From assembly GCA_028687755.1 (NCBI GenBank), contig JAQTZL010000002.1, forward strand, positions 368,664-432,663: a stretch of 64,000 nucleotides of DNA. Reading direction: 5' to 3'. Under the pieces are notes generated by a model. That model had not been told where the DNA came from, searched no databases, and saw only the letters and a list, made by a program, of their open reading frames with translations. The translations under genes were made by a program, and so were the position numbers. This document shows, in pieces, positions 1 through 9,072 of this stretch (positions are counted from its first letter, which is position 1; each line of letters starts with the position of its first letter). This stretch comes from Candidatus Nanopelagicales bacterium (lineage in GTDB: Bacteria; Actinomycetota; Actinomycetes; S36-B12).

Positions 1-2
1 GA

Positions 3-215
3 ATGGCCACCGTCGGTGAACGTGTCCTTGCCTTGTTTGGTGCTTTCGTAGAGAGTCCGAACGAAGAACTGGACAAGGTGCGTGCGCAATACAGGCCAGA
101 GGTGGAGCGAGCCAGTGCGCGCATAGCCGAGCTCGCGGACCTGAGAGAGAGCGCACGGCTTGACGCGGTCGCGCTTCAAGCGCGAATTACAGCTGGTCAG
201 GCACCTGATCTCTGA
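3..215 (+). CDS. C-terminal end of an unrecognised protein (possibly cut by the window edge)
   Basis: Open frame of 70 codons beginning at an ATG two bases into the window and ending in TGA. The product is charged and looks helical (alternating E/R/A stretches), with no signal peptide, membrane segment or recognisable motif. Because the frame runs to the window edge, the ATG may be internal and this may be the tail of a longer gene. I do not recognise the family. The next gene follows on the same strand after about 40 bases. Confidence 0.4.
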   Translation: MATVGERVLALFGAFVESPNEELDKVRAQYRPEVERASARIAELADLRESARLDAVALQARITAGQAPDL

Positions 216-257
216 TCGAGCAAGCATTGACTGCAAGTCCCTCACCCGGTAGGGGAA

Positions 258-974
258 ATGCCTGCTGCGCGGCAGGATGTGCCTGTGACTCCCATACCTG
301 TGGCAATTGTCGACCAACCATTTGACTGGGTGAGCCTCGTGGCCAGCGGTGCAACAACGATCGCAGCAGTCGTCATTGGTGGGTACATCACTTTGCGCGT
401 CGCCAAGAGAGGTGAGAATTTCGCAATCACTCGCGAGCAACGTTCTATGTGGGACGGGTGGGCGGATGAATTGAATGACGTAGTCAATTTGGAAGTTATC
501 GGCGCACTTGGGAAATGGGTGGCGCCGGCCGCAGAACTTTGGGATAACCTCCAAGAGCAACTCAAAACCCCGGATGCCACAGGACATGTTCCGAAGGAGA
601 TCGACGAGAGGCTGCAACAGGCCTGGCATGAGTTAGCCCGGATCTCAATTCGAATATCGGACTTGTGCGTGCGGCTGCTCTATCGGCCAGGAGCTCCTGC
701 CAGTGACCTGAGCCCTCTCCATGCGGCAGTGAGCAGATGGGGTCAGGCGCGAGACGCACTAATTCTACTTGTAGAGATGAAAGACGGTCCAGACGAACGC
801 ACACGAGTGGTCAATCCTCCCGACCGCACCCAGATCAAGGCCGCAGCTGACGGCTTTATGTGGGCATCTCAGGCACTTACGCGCGCACTCACAGACCTGT
901 CGGCTTCACCTTTGGTGAGTAGCGCTCCCAATCCTCGTCCCGATGCAGCTGAAGTAGATCAGAGACAGAGTTGA
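258..974 (+). CDS. hypothetical membrane-anchored protein
   Basis: 238 residues. A hydrophobic segment at about residues 25-46 (containing GATTIAAVVIGGYITLRVAK) is a single N-terminal membrane anchor. The remaining ~190 residues form a cytoplasmic helical region rich in W, A, L and R with no catalytic motif I can name. This layout, one TM plus a helical soluble body, is common among uncharacterised proteins of mobile islands. Same strand as the short frame before it. Function unknown. Confidence 0.6.
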   Translation: MPAARQDVPVTPIPVAIVDQPFDWVSLVASGATTIAAVVIGGYITLRVAKRGENFAITREQRSMWDGWADELNDVVNLEVIGALGKWVAPAAELWDNLQEQLKTPDATGHVPKEIDERLQQAWHELARISIRISDLCVRLLYRPGAPASDLSPLHAAVSRWGQARDALILLVEMKDGPDERTRVVNPPDRTQIKAAADGFMWASQALTRALTDLSASPLVSSAPNPRPDAAEVDQRQS

Positions 975-1437
975 GCGGAAGTAGGCGACCGCAATCTCAA
1001 GCAGACTAGATCCAGACATCAGTCGACATTGCTGGGACGTATCGGATTCCCTATCCGATACACGACCAGATTTCCTTACAAGCGCCTGCTCCATCTCACA
1101 CGAAATTGGCCTCATCTCACGGGAATTCTGCGAACGTCCTTATGTGATCAGGCTCGGGACTAGAAGTGCAGGTCTGGTGTCTTGCAGAGGAGGGCGAGCA
1201 AGCTCGCCAGGTGCTTGGCCGCAACCGGTCATGCACTACCAACGGTGTTAAGGCCTCGGTACTCTGCACGTTGGCGTGAATCAGCCGCGCGGGCGACTCA
1301 ACGAGCGTCAATCAGACCGACAGCGTTCCCTCTCGAGTGGTCTACAGCGTCAGTTGTCCGGCTCCTCGTTGGGGCAAGTTCGGCGATCGCACGGGGTGGC
1401 GGGTGCACGGCCTGAGCCCGGATGTCACGCTAGCGTC
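975..1437. other. gene-poor spacer
   Basis: No frame here looks like a conserved protein on either strand. The next gene's frame is open back to an ATG at 1276, but its first ~54 codons are rich in R, S, Q and G and look non-coding. At 1049-1061 there is a short inverted repeat of the TATCGGAT...ATCCGATA type that might be a regulatory site or a hairpin; nothing else is evident. Confidence 0.4.
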
Positions 1438-2223
1438 GTGGATGCTCAAGAGACCGCTCTCCTGACGCAGATCGAGTCGACGTTCGCTCGTCTTGATGAC
1501 TGGCACAAGCGGGGTGAACAGCAAGTCGAAACCCCGCAGGCAGGTTCGGACCTTTTCGAGGACGACAAGTCATGGACTCATAATCCCATCAGTGAGATCG
1601 CGCGAGTGTCCCTTGCGCTCAGCGTCGATCACCTCGGGCTCGTTCGGGTGATGCTCGATGCAAGGCAGCTATTCCCGAGCGCCCCCTTCACAACCCTTCG
1701 CGGTGCGTTGGTCGGGGCAGCGCAAGCAGTATGGGTACTCGGGCCGCCAAATAGAGAGACGCGAATCTCTCGCGGGCTAGCCGTGATCGCAGAGGAGTAC
1801 GCGCAACTCGCCAAGTTCTATAACGCAGTCGACGAGTTGGATCCACACACGATCCCCGCCGATCAGTGGTTGTGGCTCCGAAGCCGACGCACGGCGCTCG
1901 ACGCGGTTAGAGGCCGGCACGCGCCGACAAAGCTTAATCAGACACAGATGATTGAAGAGTCGCTCGACATCGCGTTCCCTTCGGATGCAGAAAAGCGCAA
2001 GTCGGGCCGACTGCTATGGCGACAGATGAGCGCCGATGCCCATCTTCTCGGCTGGGCAGTCTCGCAAAGGACAAGCGTTCTCGTAGCTCCTGGGAAGCAC
2101 GATCAGCTTGCTGTCCTCGCCGCGGCCGGATCTCTCCAACATCTGAGCGAACCGTTTCTCTGCGCGTTCGAACTTGCGAAGCGAGGTTGGTCCCTCTTCG
2201 ACCAGCGGTGCGAGGCGGCCTGA
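1438..2223 (+). CDS. hypothetical protein
   Basis: About 261 residues from the GTG at 1438. The frame is open upstream to an ATG at 1276, but the extra residues are low-complexity. The body is a soluble, mostly helical protein: a glutamine- and aspartate-rich N-terminus, a hydrophobic helix around LRGALVGAAQAVWVLGPP, then charged helices with several W residues ending in WSLFDQ. No transmembrane segment of full length and no catalytic signature. Proteins of this kind occur singly in accessory regions; I do not recognise the family. It reads towards an integrase remnant and the large convergent gene at 2777-6415. Confidence 0.55.
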   Translation: MDAQETALLTQIESTFARLDDWHKRGEQQVETPQAGSDLFEDDKSWTHNPISEIARVSLALSVDHLGLVRVMLDARQLFPSAPFTTLRGALVGAAQAVWVLGPPNRETRISRGLAVIAEEYAQLAKFYNAVDELDPHTIPADQWLWLRSRRTALDAVRGRHAPTKLNQTQMIEESLDIAFPSDAEKRKSGRLLWRQMSADAHLLGWAVSQRTSVLVAPGKHDQLAVLAAAGSLQHLSEPFLCAFELAKRGWSLFDQRCEAA

Positions 2224-2336
2224 CAACTACGCCCTCGACGGCTCCCTCGCCCGAGGCCGATTCAGCGGATCTCTAGTCGTTATTCCCGGCATAGCGAACA
2301 CCGTCTGGCCCACGCTCGATCCCGCAACTGCAGGAA

Positions 2337-2528
2337 CTACCACCAAAGAGTCATTGCTCGTGCGTAGGAACGAACGGTGTTAGGCGACCTATCGCACTGG
2401 CGGAGGTATTCCAGGAATCGCTCAATTTCAGGAACATGCAAGTGGTCCGCGCCGAGTACCGTCCAGGTGATATCGCCGCTGCCTACGTGGACACGCTGCA
2501 TTCTGACTCGTGCAGTCACTGTAGCCAT
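2337..2528 (-). pseudogene. N-terminal stub of a tyrosine recombinase/integrase
   Basis: 63 codons from an ATG at 2528 to a stop at 2337. The residues PEIERFLEYLRQ and SPNTVRSYARAMTLWW match the SAM-like core-binding domain at the start of XerC/phage-integrase proteins, which contact DNA before the catalytic domain. The frame stops right after the LWW helix, so the whole catalytic domain (R-H-R-Y) is missing. It is therefore a deletion remnant. It marks an old recombination boundary next to the large gene at 2777-6415. Confidence 0.75.
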
Positions 2529-2776
2529 TGCCACGCAACAACCTTGCTCCTCTCTTGAGCCCTTCCTATGAAGCCACGCCGGGTGGTCGCGTCGGGCGTT
2601 GCACACTTCAATTTCTACTAGCGGAACACACCAGAGGCATTCACCCGGATTGTGCCCTTGGATACAGAGTTTCTCGTTCCCGGGAACGCGCCGTGTCGGA
2701 CTGTGGGACGCAAGCCGGTCAGGAGCCCCGAGTGGGCCTTTCGCACTCGCCAGTTGCGACGCAAGGCAGGAGTCGC

Positions 2777-5700
2777 CTACCTTCGGCCATTCTTCCTTCG
2801 CTTTCGCGAAATACGGTTCCGACCTCCCGCCGGAACGCCACTCTGTTTGGTGAATACAAGGGAGCTGAGTGCGAGGTCTTCGCATGGGATCACGGGCAGT
2901 GTGCTTGAGACGCTTAGAGGTGTGACCAGTGGATCGCTTGTCACGATCGCTCCGACCACTGTCCACGATTGTGGATTGGGGTCCCCAACCAGGTCCTGAA
3001 CAACCGCATGGACATTGTGTCGCAACCAGTCGAGCCGCCGACTATGTAGCTCGACTGTTGACTTCTTGCCCTTCTTCCCTGTAAATAGCTTCTCTAGTTC
3101 ACTCGAGAGTTCACTAGGCGTCCGCGCGATCTCGAAGTCCTTCGCCTCGATCGCAATGAGCGTGCGAGATGCTGCGTGGACTCCCAAGACATCAATGTCT
3201 CCGAGATCCTTACCGCTTTCGTCTGCAATCCGCCGTCCAGCGATCTTGTTGACGGACAATCTCGTGGTGATCCCCAACTGCTGAAGTCGCACCGAAACGG
3301 CTCGAGCGAAGCCCTGATTGATGGCGCCCCTGGCCTGCGAAATGCACTGCTGCATTTGTACAGTCTTCGCACGACCCTGCAGTCGACCTGAAAGCATGTT
3401 CTCCAGCCAGTAGGGACCAAGGCCGTAGAGGCTGCGAAATCCAAAAACCAATTCGTCCCCTTGGAGGACCAACGGTCGTCTGACATACGCCATGTCGCGA
3501 TTGAAGCGCCACGGCAAGGCGTCTTGCCCGATCTCCAAGAAGGACGACCTCGCAGTGAGGGTGATTCCAGATAGGACTGCAGACACGAGGTCCTCTGAGA
3601 CTCCGCGATCCGCGGCTATCTGCCTGACGGCCCCCGCGCGAGCGATCCTCGTGACGGCATCTGCCGCGGCCATCTCAAGGAGACCGCCACACACTTCACG
3701 CAGTTCGGAAAGGGTGAACCCAAATTCTGCGCGCATGGCTTCCGAGCTGCTATCGATGAAAGCAGAGACATCGAAGTCATCGTCATTGGTGACCTCTGCG
3801 TCGCTGAGCGCTTTGCGAATGCTTCGGGTGCCTGAGTTCGCAGCGTACCTGTCGATGGCTGCCACAACTGGCTCGTCGCGACTTTGACCCAGCCGACCTG
3901 AATCAAGGATCGAAATCTCGAAGTCTGCGAGCTTGTAGTAGAGGAAGTCGGATGCCGTAGCTCTTTCCACTATCTCTCTTGCTAATTCCAGCAGCAGGTA
4001 GTAGTCCAGGCGCGTGACACTGCGATGTCCCGCCGGAGGTTGTGCGGCTGCGTACTCAATCAGAAATCGATTGGCTCGCTGCGAAGAAGCACTCTTCGTT
4101 CGTTGTTGCACGAGATCTGAGACGGTGTCGGACTGCTCGCCGAAACAGGCCAACCTGGACCTCAGCATGATCGCGTCCACTTTCGCCACGTGAAGCAGGG
4201 ACTCATTTTGTGCCACTAGGAAATCCATCAGGCCTGCTGATTCGAACAACGCGACTTGGGTCTCAAGTCGTTCGAAGAGATGGCCGACAGCATCATTGAG
4301 CACCCGCACTCGGTCTTCCCCCTTGAGTGCGCCGTTCGTAAACTGCCCTCCGGTTGGCGAACGGAGCCACTCGCCTAGCTCGTCGAGGACCTGAGCCGCG
4401 ACCTGATCATGACCGCTAAGGGCGCGAGGGAGTTGAGCCGCCATCATGTCCGGCGTGGTGTCTTGACTGAATACATTGAGCATCCGCTTGGCACCTAGAG
4501 GAGCCACCGAGTCGAGTCTTGACGACAAGTCATCCACGGGGACGCCGAACAGCTCCACGAGCAGGACGGCCACAAGTTCACGTTCCGCAGAATTCGTAGT
4601 CTCTTGAAGAAGCGCTAAGAATGTGTCGCCCAATTCAATGATGATGCATTGACCATCCCTAACGACCGTTGTCGCAGATGCAGATTGCGACGTTGCGGCG
4701 AAGGCGCGCGTCCAGGCCGTTGGGTCCTCCAATTTCACGACGAGATCGACTGGTCCGTGCTGATCGGGAATTGGATACGTGAGCGAGATCTCGCGAACCC
4801 AATAGGCAGCGCACTCAAGCAGGGTCGCCTTCAAGTCTGCGAGTTCGGGCTCGATCACGTCAGCGGCAATAAAGATGACGTTGTCATCCAGTTCCAGCAC
4901 GAAACCGAAATAGGAACTTCCCGGCACGGTATGGAAGATCTCTGGGGCATCCTTCGCGTAGACACGTTGCGCTTGCAACATAGGTGCATTTGGCCCTGGA
5001 GGTATAACTCCATGACGATCGGTCTCGACAATATGCTTCTGGCGAGGAAAGAACCCATCTCCTGGCTGAAACACCGTAAAAGTTGGCGGTGCGTCGTCGG
5101 AAAAGTAGAACGACTTCTTGAGATCCACATAGGCGCTGTACTCGTCAAGGACTGCAGCACTAATCGCTGACCCTTGGCGCTGTTCGATTGCCTGCGCAAA
5201 CAGCATTAGCCCGAGAAGTCCATCCGATTCCTGGTGGAATATGACTTCGAGATCGTCAGATCGAGCAATGAGCATGGGATCCATCCCGTCAACGTTTGGC
5301 ACTCCCCAGAAGGCAGAACGGCCTGGACTGTCAACGATGACGAGGTGAAGCAGACCCTCAGCCGAGCTATACGACACCCTTGCGTCGGGTGCCACTAAGT
5401 CGCATATGCGATCCAGTACTTCACTCGTGTCGTATCGGCCCCACACATCTTCGATATCCCAATCGATGAGGGGGTCAGTAGCGAGAATCAGATGGAGATC
5501 GTGGTTGTCGTCGATCGCTATGAGATACCTGCTTAGACGATCGGTCTCTTCGAGGAGGGTTGGAGCGCTGACAGACGGTAGGAGTCTCATGACGCGTCGG
5601 AAAGCTGATTGCCGCCATCGCTTTCCTAGTTCTTCAAGCAGGCCAGCCTGACCTGCGAATCGTAGGAGATGGAAGCGGATGGTGATGAGGAGATCTAGCG

Positions 5701-6415
5701 GCAGAACGACCAGATAGCCGTCCCTTAGTCGAAGAAAGGGCGTGATATAGATGCGATCATCCATGGTTTCGTGGGCACATGGCTCAAGCAGTTCGCCAGC
5801 ATCAAGCGCGAACGTATCGACAACCTGGAGTAGCCACTCTCCCTGAGCGTTCAACGCTTCATTAGAGAGAAATACAGCCTCAGTTAGGACTTTCAGGTTC
5901 TCGGCGCTCGGCACATCGATTGGAGTTCCTGGTAGTCGCCCAGGCACGGTACCTCGGGAGAGTCCTGCCCCCATAATCACCATGTCACTAACTGTGAGGA
6001 GGGCCCGAATCAATTGGCGTGTGGGGCCAATCACGTCAGCGGGCATCCATCGCTCGCGAAATATCGCATCGATCAGGTTCTCCAGGTCTGCAACTGTGCC
6101 TTCTCCTGTGCCTGATGAAACGAGGTATGGACCGCCCGGGAAGCTGATGCTTTGTACTAGAACTTCCGAATACGGATCTTCTTGGCTCGCCACGCTGTCG
6201 TGGCCAAAGTCTTCGCGCTTCAAGAGCGATCGGATGGCGCTTGGGCTCAACGACGATGCCTCTTGGTCGTTCAATGCCATCCCCAATGCCGCGAGTCTGT
6301 GTAGCCGTACGAGGCGCGAGGCGTTTTGAGGAATGAGCATGAGAGCTGAGGCGGCTTCTACGATGGACGGGCCGTCCACATGCTTGGGCATGTTGTCTGT
6401 TCGAAGGCCGTTCAC
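2777..6415 (-). CDS. large protein with C-terminal PD-(D/E)XK nuclease-like motif
   Basis: 1212 residues, encoded alone on the minus strand. Most of the protein is not recognisable: acidic, mixed alpha/beta in appearance, with no signal peptide or membrane span. Near the end, at about residues 1072-1092, GDIDVLG is followed after a short strand by IAIEAKDFE. This is the D...ExK arrangement (D1073/D1075, E1090, K1092) of restriction-endonuclease-like folds, which hydrolyse DNA with Mg2+. A basic tail (ISRKRRKNGRR) follows. A single very long gene with a terminal nuclease motif, flanked by integrase debris and a toxin-antitoxin module, suggests a DNA-targeting defence protein. That role is inference; only the motif is seen. 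Confidence 0.65.
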   Translation of the reverse strand: MNGLRTDNMPKHVDGPSIVEAASALMLIPQNASRLVRLHRLAALGMALNDQEASSLSPSAIRSLLKREDFGHDSVASQEDPYSEVLVQSISFPGGPYLVSSGTGEGTVADLENLIDAIFRERWMPADVIGPTRQLIRALLTVSDMVIMGAGLSRGTVPGRLPGTPIDVPSAENLKVLTEAVFLSNEALNAQGEWLLQVVDTFALDAGELLEPCAHETMDDRIYITPFLRLRDGYLVVLPLDLLITIRFHLLRFAGQAGLLEELGKRWRQSAFRRVMRLLPSVSAPTLLEETDRLSRYLIAIDDNHDLHLILATDPLIDWDIEDVWGRYDTSEVLDRICDLVAPDARVSYSSAEGLLHLVIVDSPGRSAFWGVPNVDGMDPMLIARSDDLEVIFHQESDGLLGLMLFAQAIEQRQGSAISAAVLDEYSAYVDLKKSFYFSDDAPPTFTVFQPGDGFFPRQKHIVETDRHGVIPPGPNAPMLQAQRVYAKDAPEIFHTVPGSSYFGFVLELDDNVIFIAADVIEPELADLKATLLECAAYWVREISLTYPIPDQHGPVDLVVKLEDPTAWTRAFAATSQSASATTVVRDGQCIIIELGDTFLALLQETTNSAERELVAVLLVELFGVPVDDLSSRLDSVAPLGAKRMLNVFSQDTTPDMMAAQLPRALSGHDQVAAQVLDELGEWLRSPTGGQFTNGALKGEDRVRVLNDAVGHLFERLETQVALFESAGLMDFLVAQNESLLHVAKVDAIMLRSRLACFGEQSDTVSDLVQQRTKSASSQRANRFLIEYAAAQPPAGHRSVTRLDYYLLLELAREIVERATASDFLYYKLADFEISILDSGRLGQSRDEPVVAAIDRYAANSGTRSIRKALSDAEVTNDDDFDVSAFIDSSSEAMRAEFGFTLSELREVCGGLLEMAAADAVTRIARAGAVRQIAADRGVSEDLVSAVLSGITLTARSSFLEIGQDALPWRFNRDMAYVRRPLVLQGDELVFGFRSLYGLGPYWLENMLSGRLQGRAKTVQMQQCISQARGAINQGFARAVSVRLQQLGITTRLSVNKIAGRRIADESGKDLGDIDVLGVHAASRTLIAIEAKDFEIARTPSELSSELEKLFTGKKGKKSTVELHSRRLDWLRHNVHAVVQDLVGDPNPQSWTVVGAIVTSDPLVTPLSVSSTLPVIPCEDLALSSLVFTKQSGVPAGGRNRISRKRRKNGRR

Positions 6416-6902
6416 GGGGCGATCTTGCCAGCCATTGCATAGTCAGAAGGGTTTGAATTGCGCGGGACTCTCACTCAGACAAGGTATTGGGATCGTCGCC
6501 AGGACGATCACGGGGCAGAGCTTGAGTCGTACGCGGGCTGACGCTGAATCGATATTCCCATTCGTGTGGAGCGCTAGTGATACCTCATCCAGCCACGAGA
6601 TGGTCGAACGCCGGACATCCCCGACACCGCAAGGCGAGTGCATCGCCTATCGCGTCCTTGACGACAAAGGGCAGATAGCGCGTACGCGATAGCACCTCAA
6701 CGAGTGTTCGGCCACTCTTGACGCCGCTGAGGTCGCTCCGATTGCAGTACCGGATAGACGGTCGCCTGAACAAGAAGGCAAAATTCGCGAACGAAACTAC
6801 GACGGACAAGTGGACTGCGACACAGGCACTTGTCGGGCGAGCCGGCGCGACCATGCGCCCGTGGGCGTCAGTTCACGCCCTCTCGCGTGATAGCATCGCT
6901 GG
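6416..6902. other. spacer between the large nuclease-like gene and the HigBA-like module
   Basis: Several short frames exist on both strands but none has recognisable protein features or a convincing ribosome binding site. The region should hold the promoter of the minus-strand 1212-residue gene and the promoter of the toxin-antitoxin module; I cannot assign a specific box. Confidence 0.35.
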
Positions 6903-6903
6903 T

Positions 6904-7250
6904 ATGTCTTGGGTTCGGTCGAACTTTAGCCTGAGGTCCGGGCCTGGCTCGAGGGGTTGACGGGTGCTTAGTTCGGCCATGCGGCGTTCTACCTTGACTT
7001 GCTGGCCGAGCGAGGAGTCCTGCTCTCCGAGCCGTACACCAAGCAGTTGGACGGCAAGTTGCGGGAGCTTCGGTCGGATCTTGCTCGACAGGCGATGCGG
7101 ATCAGCTACTGGATCGCTCCGGGTCGTCGGATCATTCTGCTGACGGTCTTCGCGAAGACTAAGGACAGGGATCGCGCGCAGGTGGCACGGGCGAAGAAGG
7201 CGATGCTCGCTTGCATGCAAGCCGAGCACTATGTGGATGAGGAGGAGTGA
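6904..7250 (+). pseudogene. decayed HigB/RelE-family (Gp49-like) toxin
   Basis: The C-terminal two thirds is a clear HigB/Gp49-like mRNA-interferase core: LLAERGVLLSEPYTKQLDG, ISYWIAPGRRIILLTVF, then a charged helix. Reading the same frame upstream gives PEVRAWLEGLTGA and FGHAAFYLDLLAERG, the family's usual N-terminus, but interrupted by TAG codons at 6927-6929 and 6969-6971. The true ATG (6904, MSW) lies in another frame, so there is also a frameshift near 6913-6918. Only a fragment from a TTG at 6999 (83 residues) could be made. The partner antitoxin is intact and overlaps the end, so the toxin has been inactivated while its antitoxin was kept. Confidence 0.8.
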
Positions 7251-7543
7251 TGGTACGCACGTCTTGGGATGACATGAAGGCCGCTCGCGCGGGCGACTCG
7301 GCAGTCGAGGCCGCTTACGCCGCAGCCAGGCTCGCGGTCGAGCTGGGGGAGCAGGTTCGTTGTCTACGCGAGGAGCGCGGCTGGAGCCAGCGGTACCTGG
7401 CCAAGGTCACCGGAATGACCCAGCCCGCCGTCGCCCGCTTCGAGGCGGGCGGCACGACGCCGACGCTGCCTATCCTTGAGCGCATCGCGAACGCCTTCGA
7501 CTCCACGCTCTCGGTCCAGCTCAAGCCCAAGGCCGTCGCCTGA
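7250..7543 (+). CDS. higA: HigA-like XRE-family antitoxin
   Basis: About 97 residues from the ATG at 7250, overlapping the toxin stop as TGATG. A helix-turn-helix of the Cro/C1 (XRE) type spans about residues 33-87: EQVRCLREERGWSQRYLAKV, then TQPAVARFEAGG as recognition helix, then LPILERIANAF. Such proteins bind their own promoter and neutralise HigB/RelE toxins. The toxin gene just upstream is broken, so this copy may persist as a free repressor or as an anti-addiction antitoxin. Repeat R1 begins 15 bases after the stop. Confidence 0.8.
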   Translation: MVRTSWDDMKAARAGDSAVEAAYAAARLAVELGEQVRCLREERGWSQRYLAKVTGMTQPAVARFEAGGTTPTLPILERIANAFDSTLSVQLKPKAVA

Positions 7544-7557
7544 ACTCGTCATCGAAA

Positions 7558-7686
7558 GTGTGCGAGGGGGGTGCAGGCTTGCACCCCCAGGGGGGTGCAG
7601 AGGGGGGTGCAAAAGTGGCCGTTTGTGAGGGGATCTTGCGGTGCACGCAACCCAAGAATCGCAGCCTTGTTTTGTCTCCCCGCTAC
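7558..7686 (+). repeat. repeat R1: tRNA-like ~130-bp element
   Basis: First of five same-strand copies (others at 39391, 58937, 62921 and 63758). It opens with GTGTGCGAGG, then a GGGTGCAGGCTTGCACCC hairpin, a second GGGGTGCAG...GGGGTGC tract, a CTTGC...GCAACCCAAG segment, and ends TCTCCCCGCTAC. From AACCC to CCCGCTAC there are 25 bases, the same as in actinobacterial initiator tRNA as I remember it, but no GTTCGAAT-type T-loop. It starts 15 bases after the HigA stop and precedes excisionase/integrase remains. Confidence 0.75.
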
Positions 7687-7699
7687 CAAATAAAGGATC

Positions 7700-7724
7700 A
7701 AGACCCCCTCACACAGGGGGTCTT
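7700..7724 (+). terminator. hairpin after R1, probable rho-independent terminator
   Basis: Ten perfect pairs AAGACCCCCT / AGGGGGTCTT around a CACAC loop, followed by the T-rich GTCCTGTTTT. It lies 14 bases after the end of R1. The stem sequence is unrelated to the hairpins behind the other repeat copies, although the position is alike. Confidence 0.7.
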
Positions 7725-8001
7725 GTCCTGTTTTGACCCCATTTCCTGCTCCCCGCCACAGGGGTTTATTTACAGTTTATGGACCATTTATGGACAACTT
7801 GTGGGGGCAGTAAGCCCCGACTGCCCTGCCTGCACCCCATGGGGATGCACCTCACAACACTTCGTCTTTGGCCGGTGCCTTGCCCCGTGCATAGGGGCAG
7901 CCCTGTGCACCACGCATTCCCAATACCTCCGTGCACGCCCTCGGTCTCCGCCGTTTCGTCCAGCCCTCGCCCCCCCCCTGGACCACCTCAAAGGAGAACC
8001 G

Positions 8002-8520
8002 ATGAACAGCACCGCCAAAGTCTTACAACATGCGAGGAACCGCACGACATCCGCCGTTGACAACTCAACGTCCGATCTCCGCCCGTGGGTTAGCGCGTTG
8101 ATCGACGCCTTACGCCTGAAGGAGGTACGGCCAATGGCACACGTCATCGTTGATGTCACCGATGAACTGAACCGCTCGCAGGCCGCTGACGCCTGCGGAG
8201 TCAGTGTGGACACGATCAAGCGCCGACTCAAAGTCAACGCCTTCCCGCACGCCCGGCAGATAGGACTTGAATGACAGTGGGTCATCCCCGTGAGAGACCT
8301 CATCAACGCCGGCCTCCTGCCTGCCGCCGCTCTGACCTCGACGAGTAAGACTGCACAGGACCTCGACATCGGGATGCCGCGACCGCCGATTGCTATTGGC
8401 GGGAGCGCTCAGATCGCTGAGGCACTTGCCGAAAACCGGGGACTGCGTGCCGAGCTGGCTCGCGCGCAGGACGAGATCGCGTTCCTACGTGGACTAATCA
8501 AGAACGAAAGGGCCGCCTGA
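8002..8520 (+). pseudogene. excisionase/recombination-directionality-like gene with in-frame TGA
   Basis: ATG at 8002 is preceded by AAAGGAGA. A helix-turn-helix of the MerR/excisionase kind is visible (NRSQAADACGVSVDTIKRRL). The frame meets TGA at 8272-8274 and then continues without a shift as QWVIPVRDLINAGLLP and a C-terminal coiled coil (IAEALAENRGLRAELARAQD). The parts before and after the TGA together look like one protein, so this is most simply a nonsense mutation. The downstream part could restart at a GTG at 8290. The end overlaps the integrase start as TGATG. The 300 bases before it, after R1, hold GC-rich inverted repeats but no gene. Confidence 0.65.
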
Positions 8521-9069
8521 TGGCCCGGCCATTGAAGGGCCGCGTGATGTTACGGGGAGGCAAGTTCCAGGGCTCAGTCCCCAAGGCCAAAGGATCCACT
8601 GAACGCCATTACGAGGTCTTCGACGCCAAGGCGCAAGCCGAGGCATGGTGCGCACTGGCCGTTGCCAACCTCCAGGCTGGCCTTCCTCTGCCCTCCAGGC
8701 GAGCAGTCCTGGGCGAAGGCGATCCCGATGTCGCCACAATGAGCAGGCGATCCCTACCCAAGAGAGCTCTGGCTCGCCCATTATCGGTAACCGAAGTCGC
8801 CGACGACTGGTTTCACGAGGTCTACATTGACGGGCGCAGCGGCGGCGCGGAGCGCGCAAAGAATGTCCGATCCATACTTAACCGCCGCGTCGTGCCCTTC
8901 TTGTTAGAAACGCTCGACGACTCTCGGTTGCTGACGCGTGAGAAGTACCGCGCGTACTTGGCTGCACTGGGCAGACCATCCACCGAACCGGTGCAAGGCA
9001 TGAGGACAATTCGCGGTTTGAACTTTGCATACTCGTTCGGCTCCACGGAGACCGCGCGCCGGAATTCCC
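8520..9069 (+). pseudogene. truncated tyrosine integrase (N-terminal half)
   Basis: The start overlaps the previous gene (TGATG). The first ~60 residues contain RVMLRGGKFQGSVPKAKG, an arm-type DNA-binding (AP2-like) region, then a core-binding domain with VTEVADDWFHEVYIDGRSGG and ILNRRVVPFLLETLDD. After roughly codon 165 the sequence stops resembling integrases, and the catalytic domain with its R-H-R-Y residues is absent. The open frame itself runs on to 9269 through the antisense of the next gene. With the excisionase-like gene and R1 alongside, this looks like the remaining end of an integrated element. Confidence 0.75.
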
Positions 9070-9072
9070 AAT

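Noticed and set aside
6927..6971. Amber recoding (such as pyrrolysine) in the toxin gene
   Set aside because: Many intact genes in the window end in TAG without in-frame extension, and the same gene also has a frameshift; decay is simpler.
8272..8274. Selenocysteine at the TGA in the excisionase-like gene
   Set aside because: No family reason for selenocysteine and no evident SECIS-like hairpin just after the TGA; a nonsense mutation fits better.
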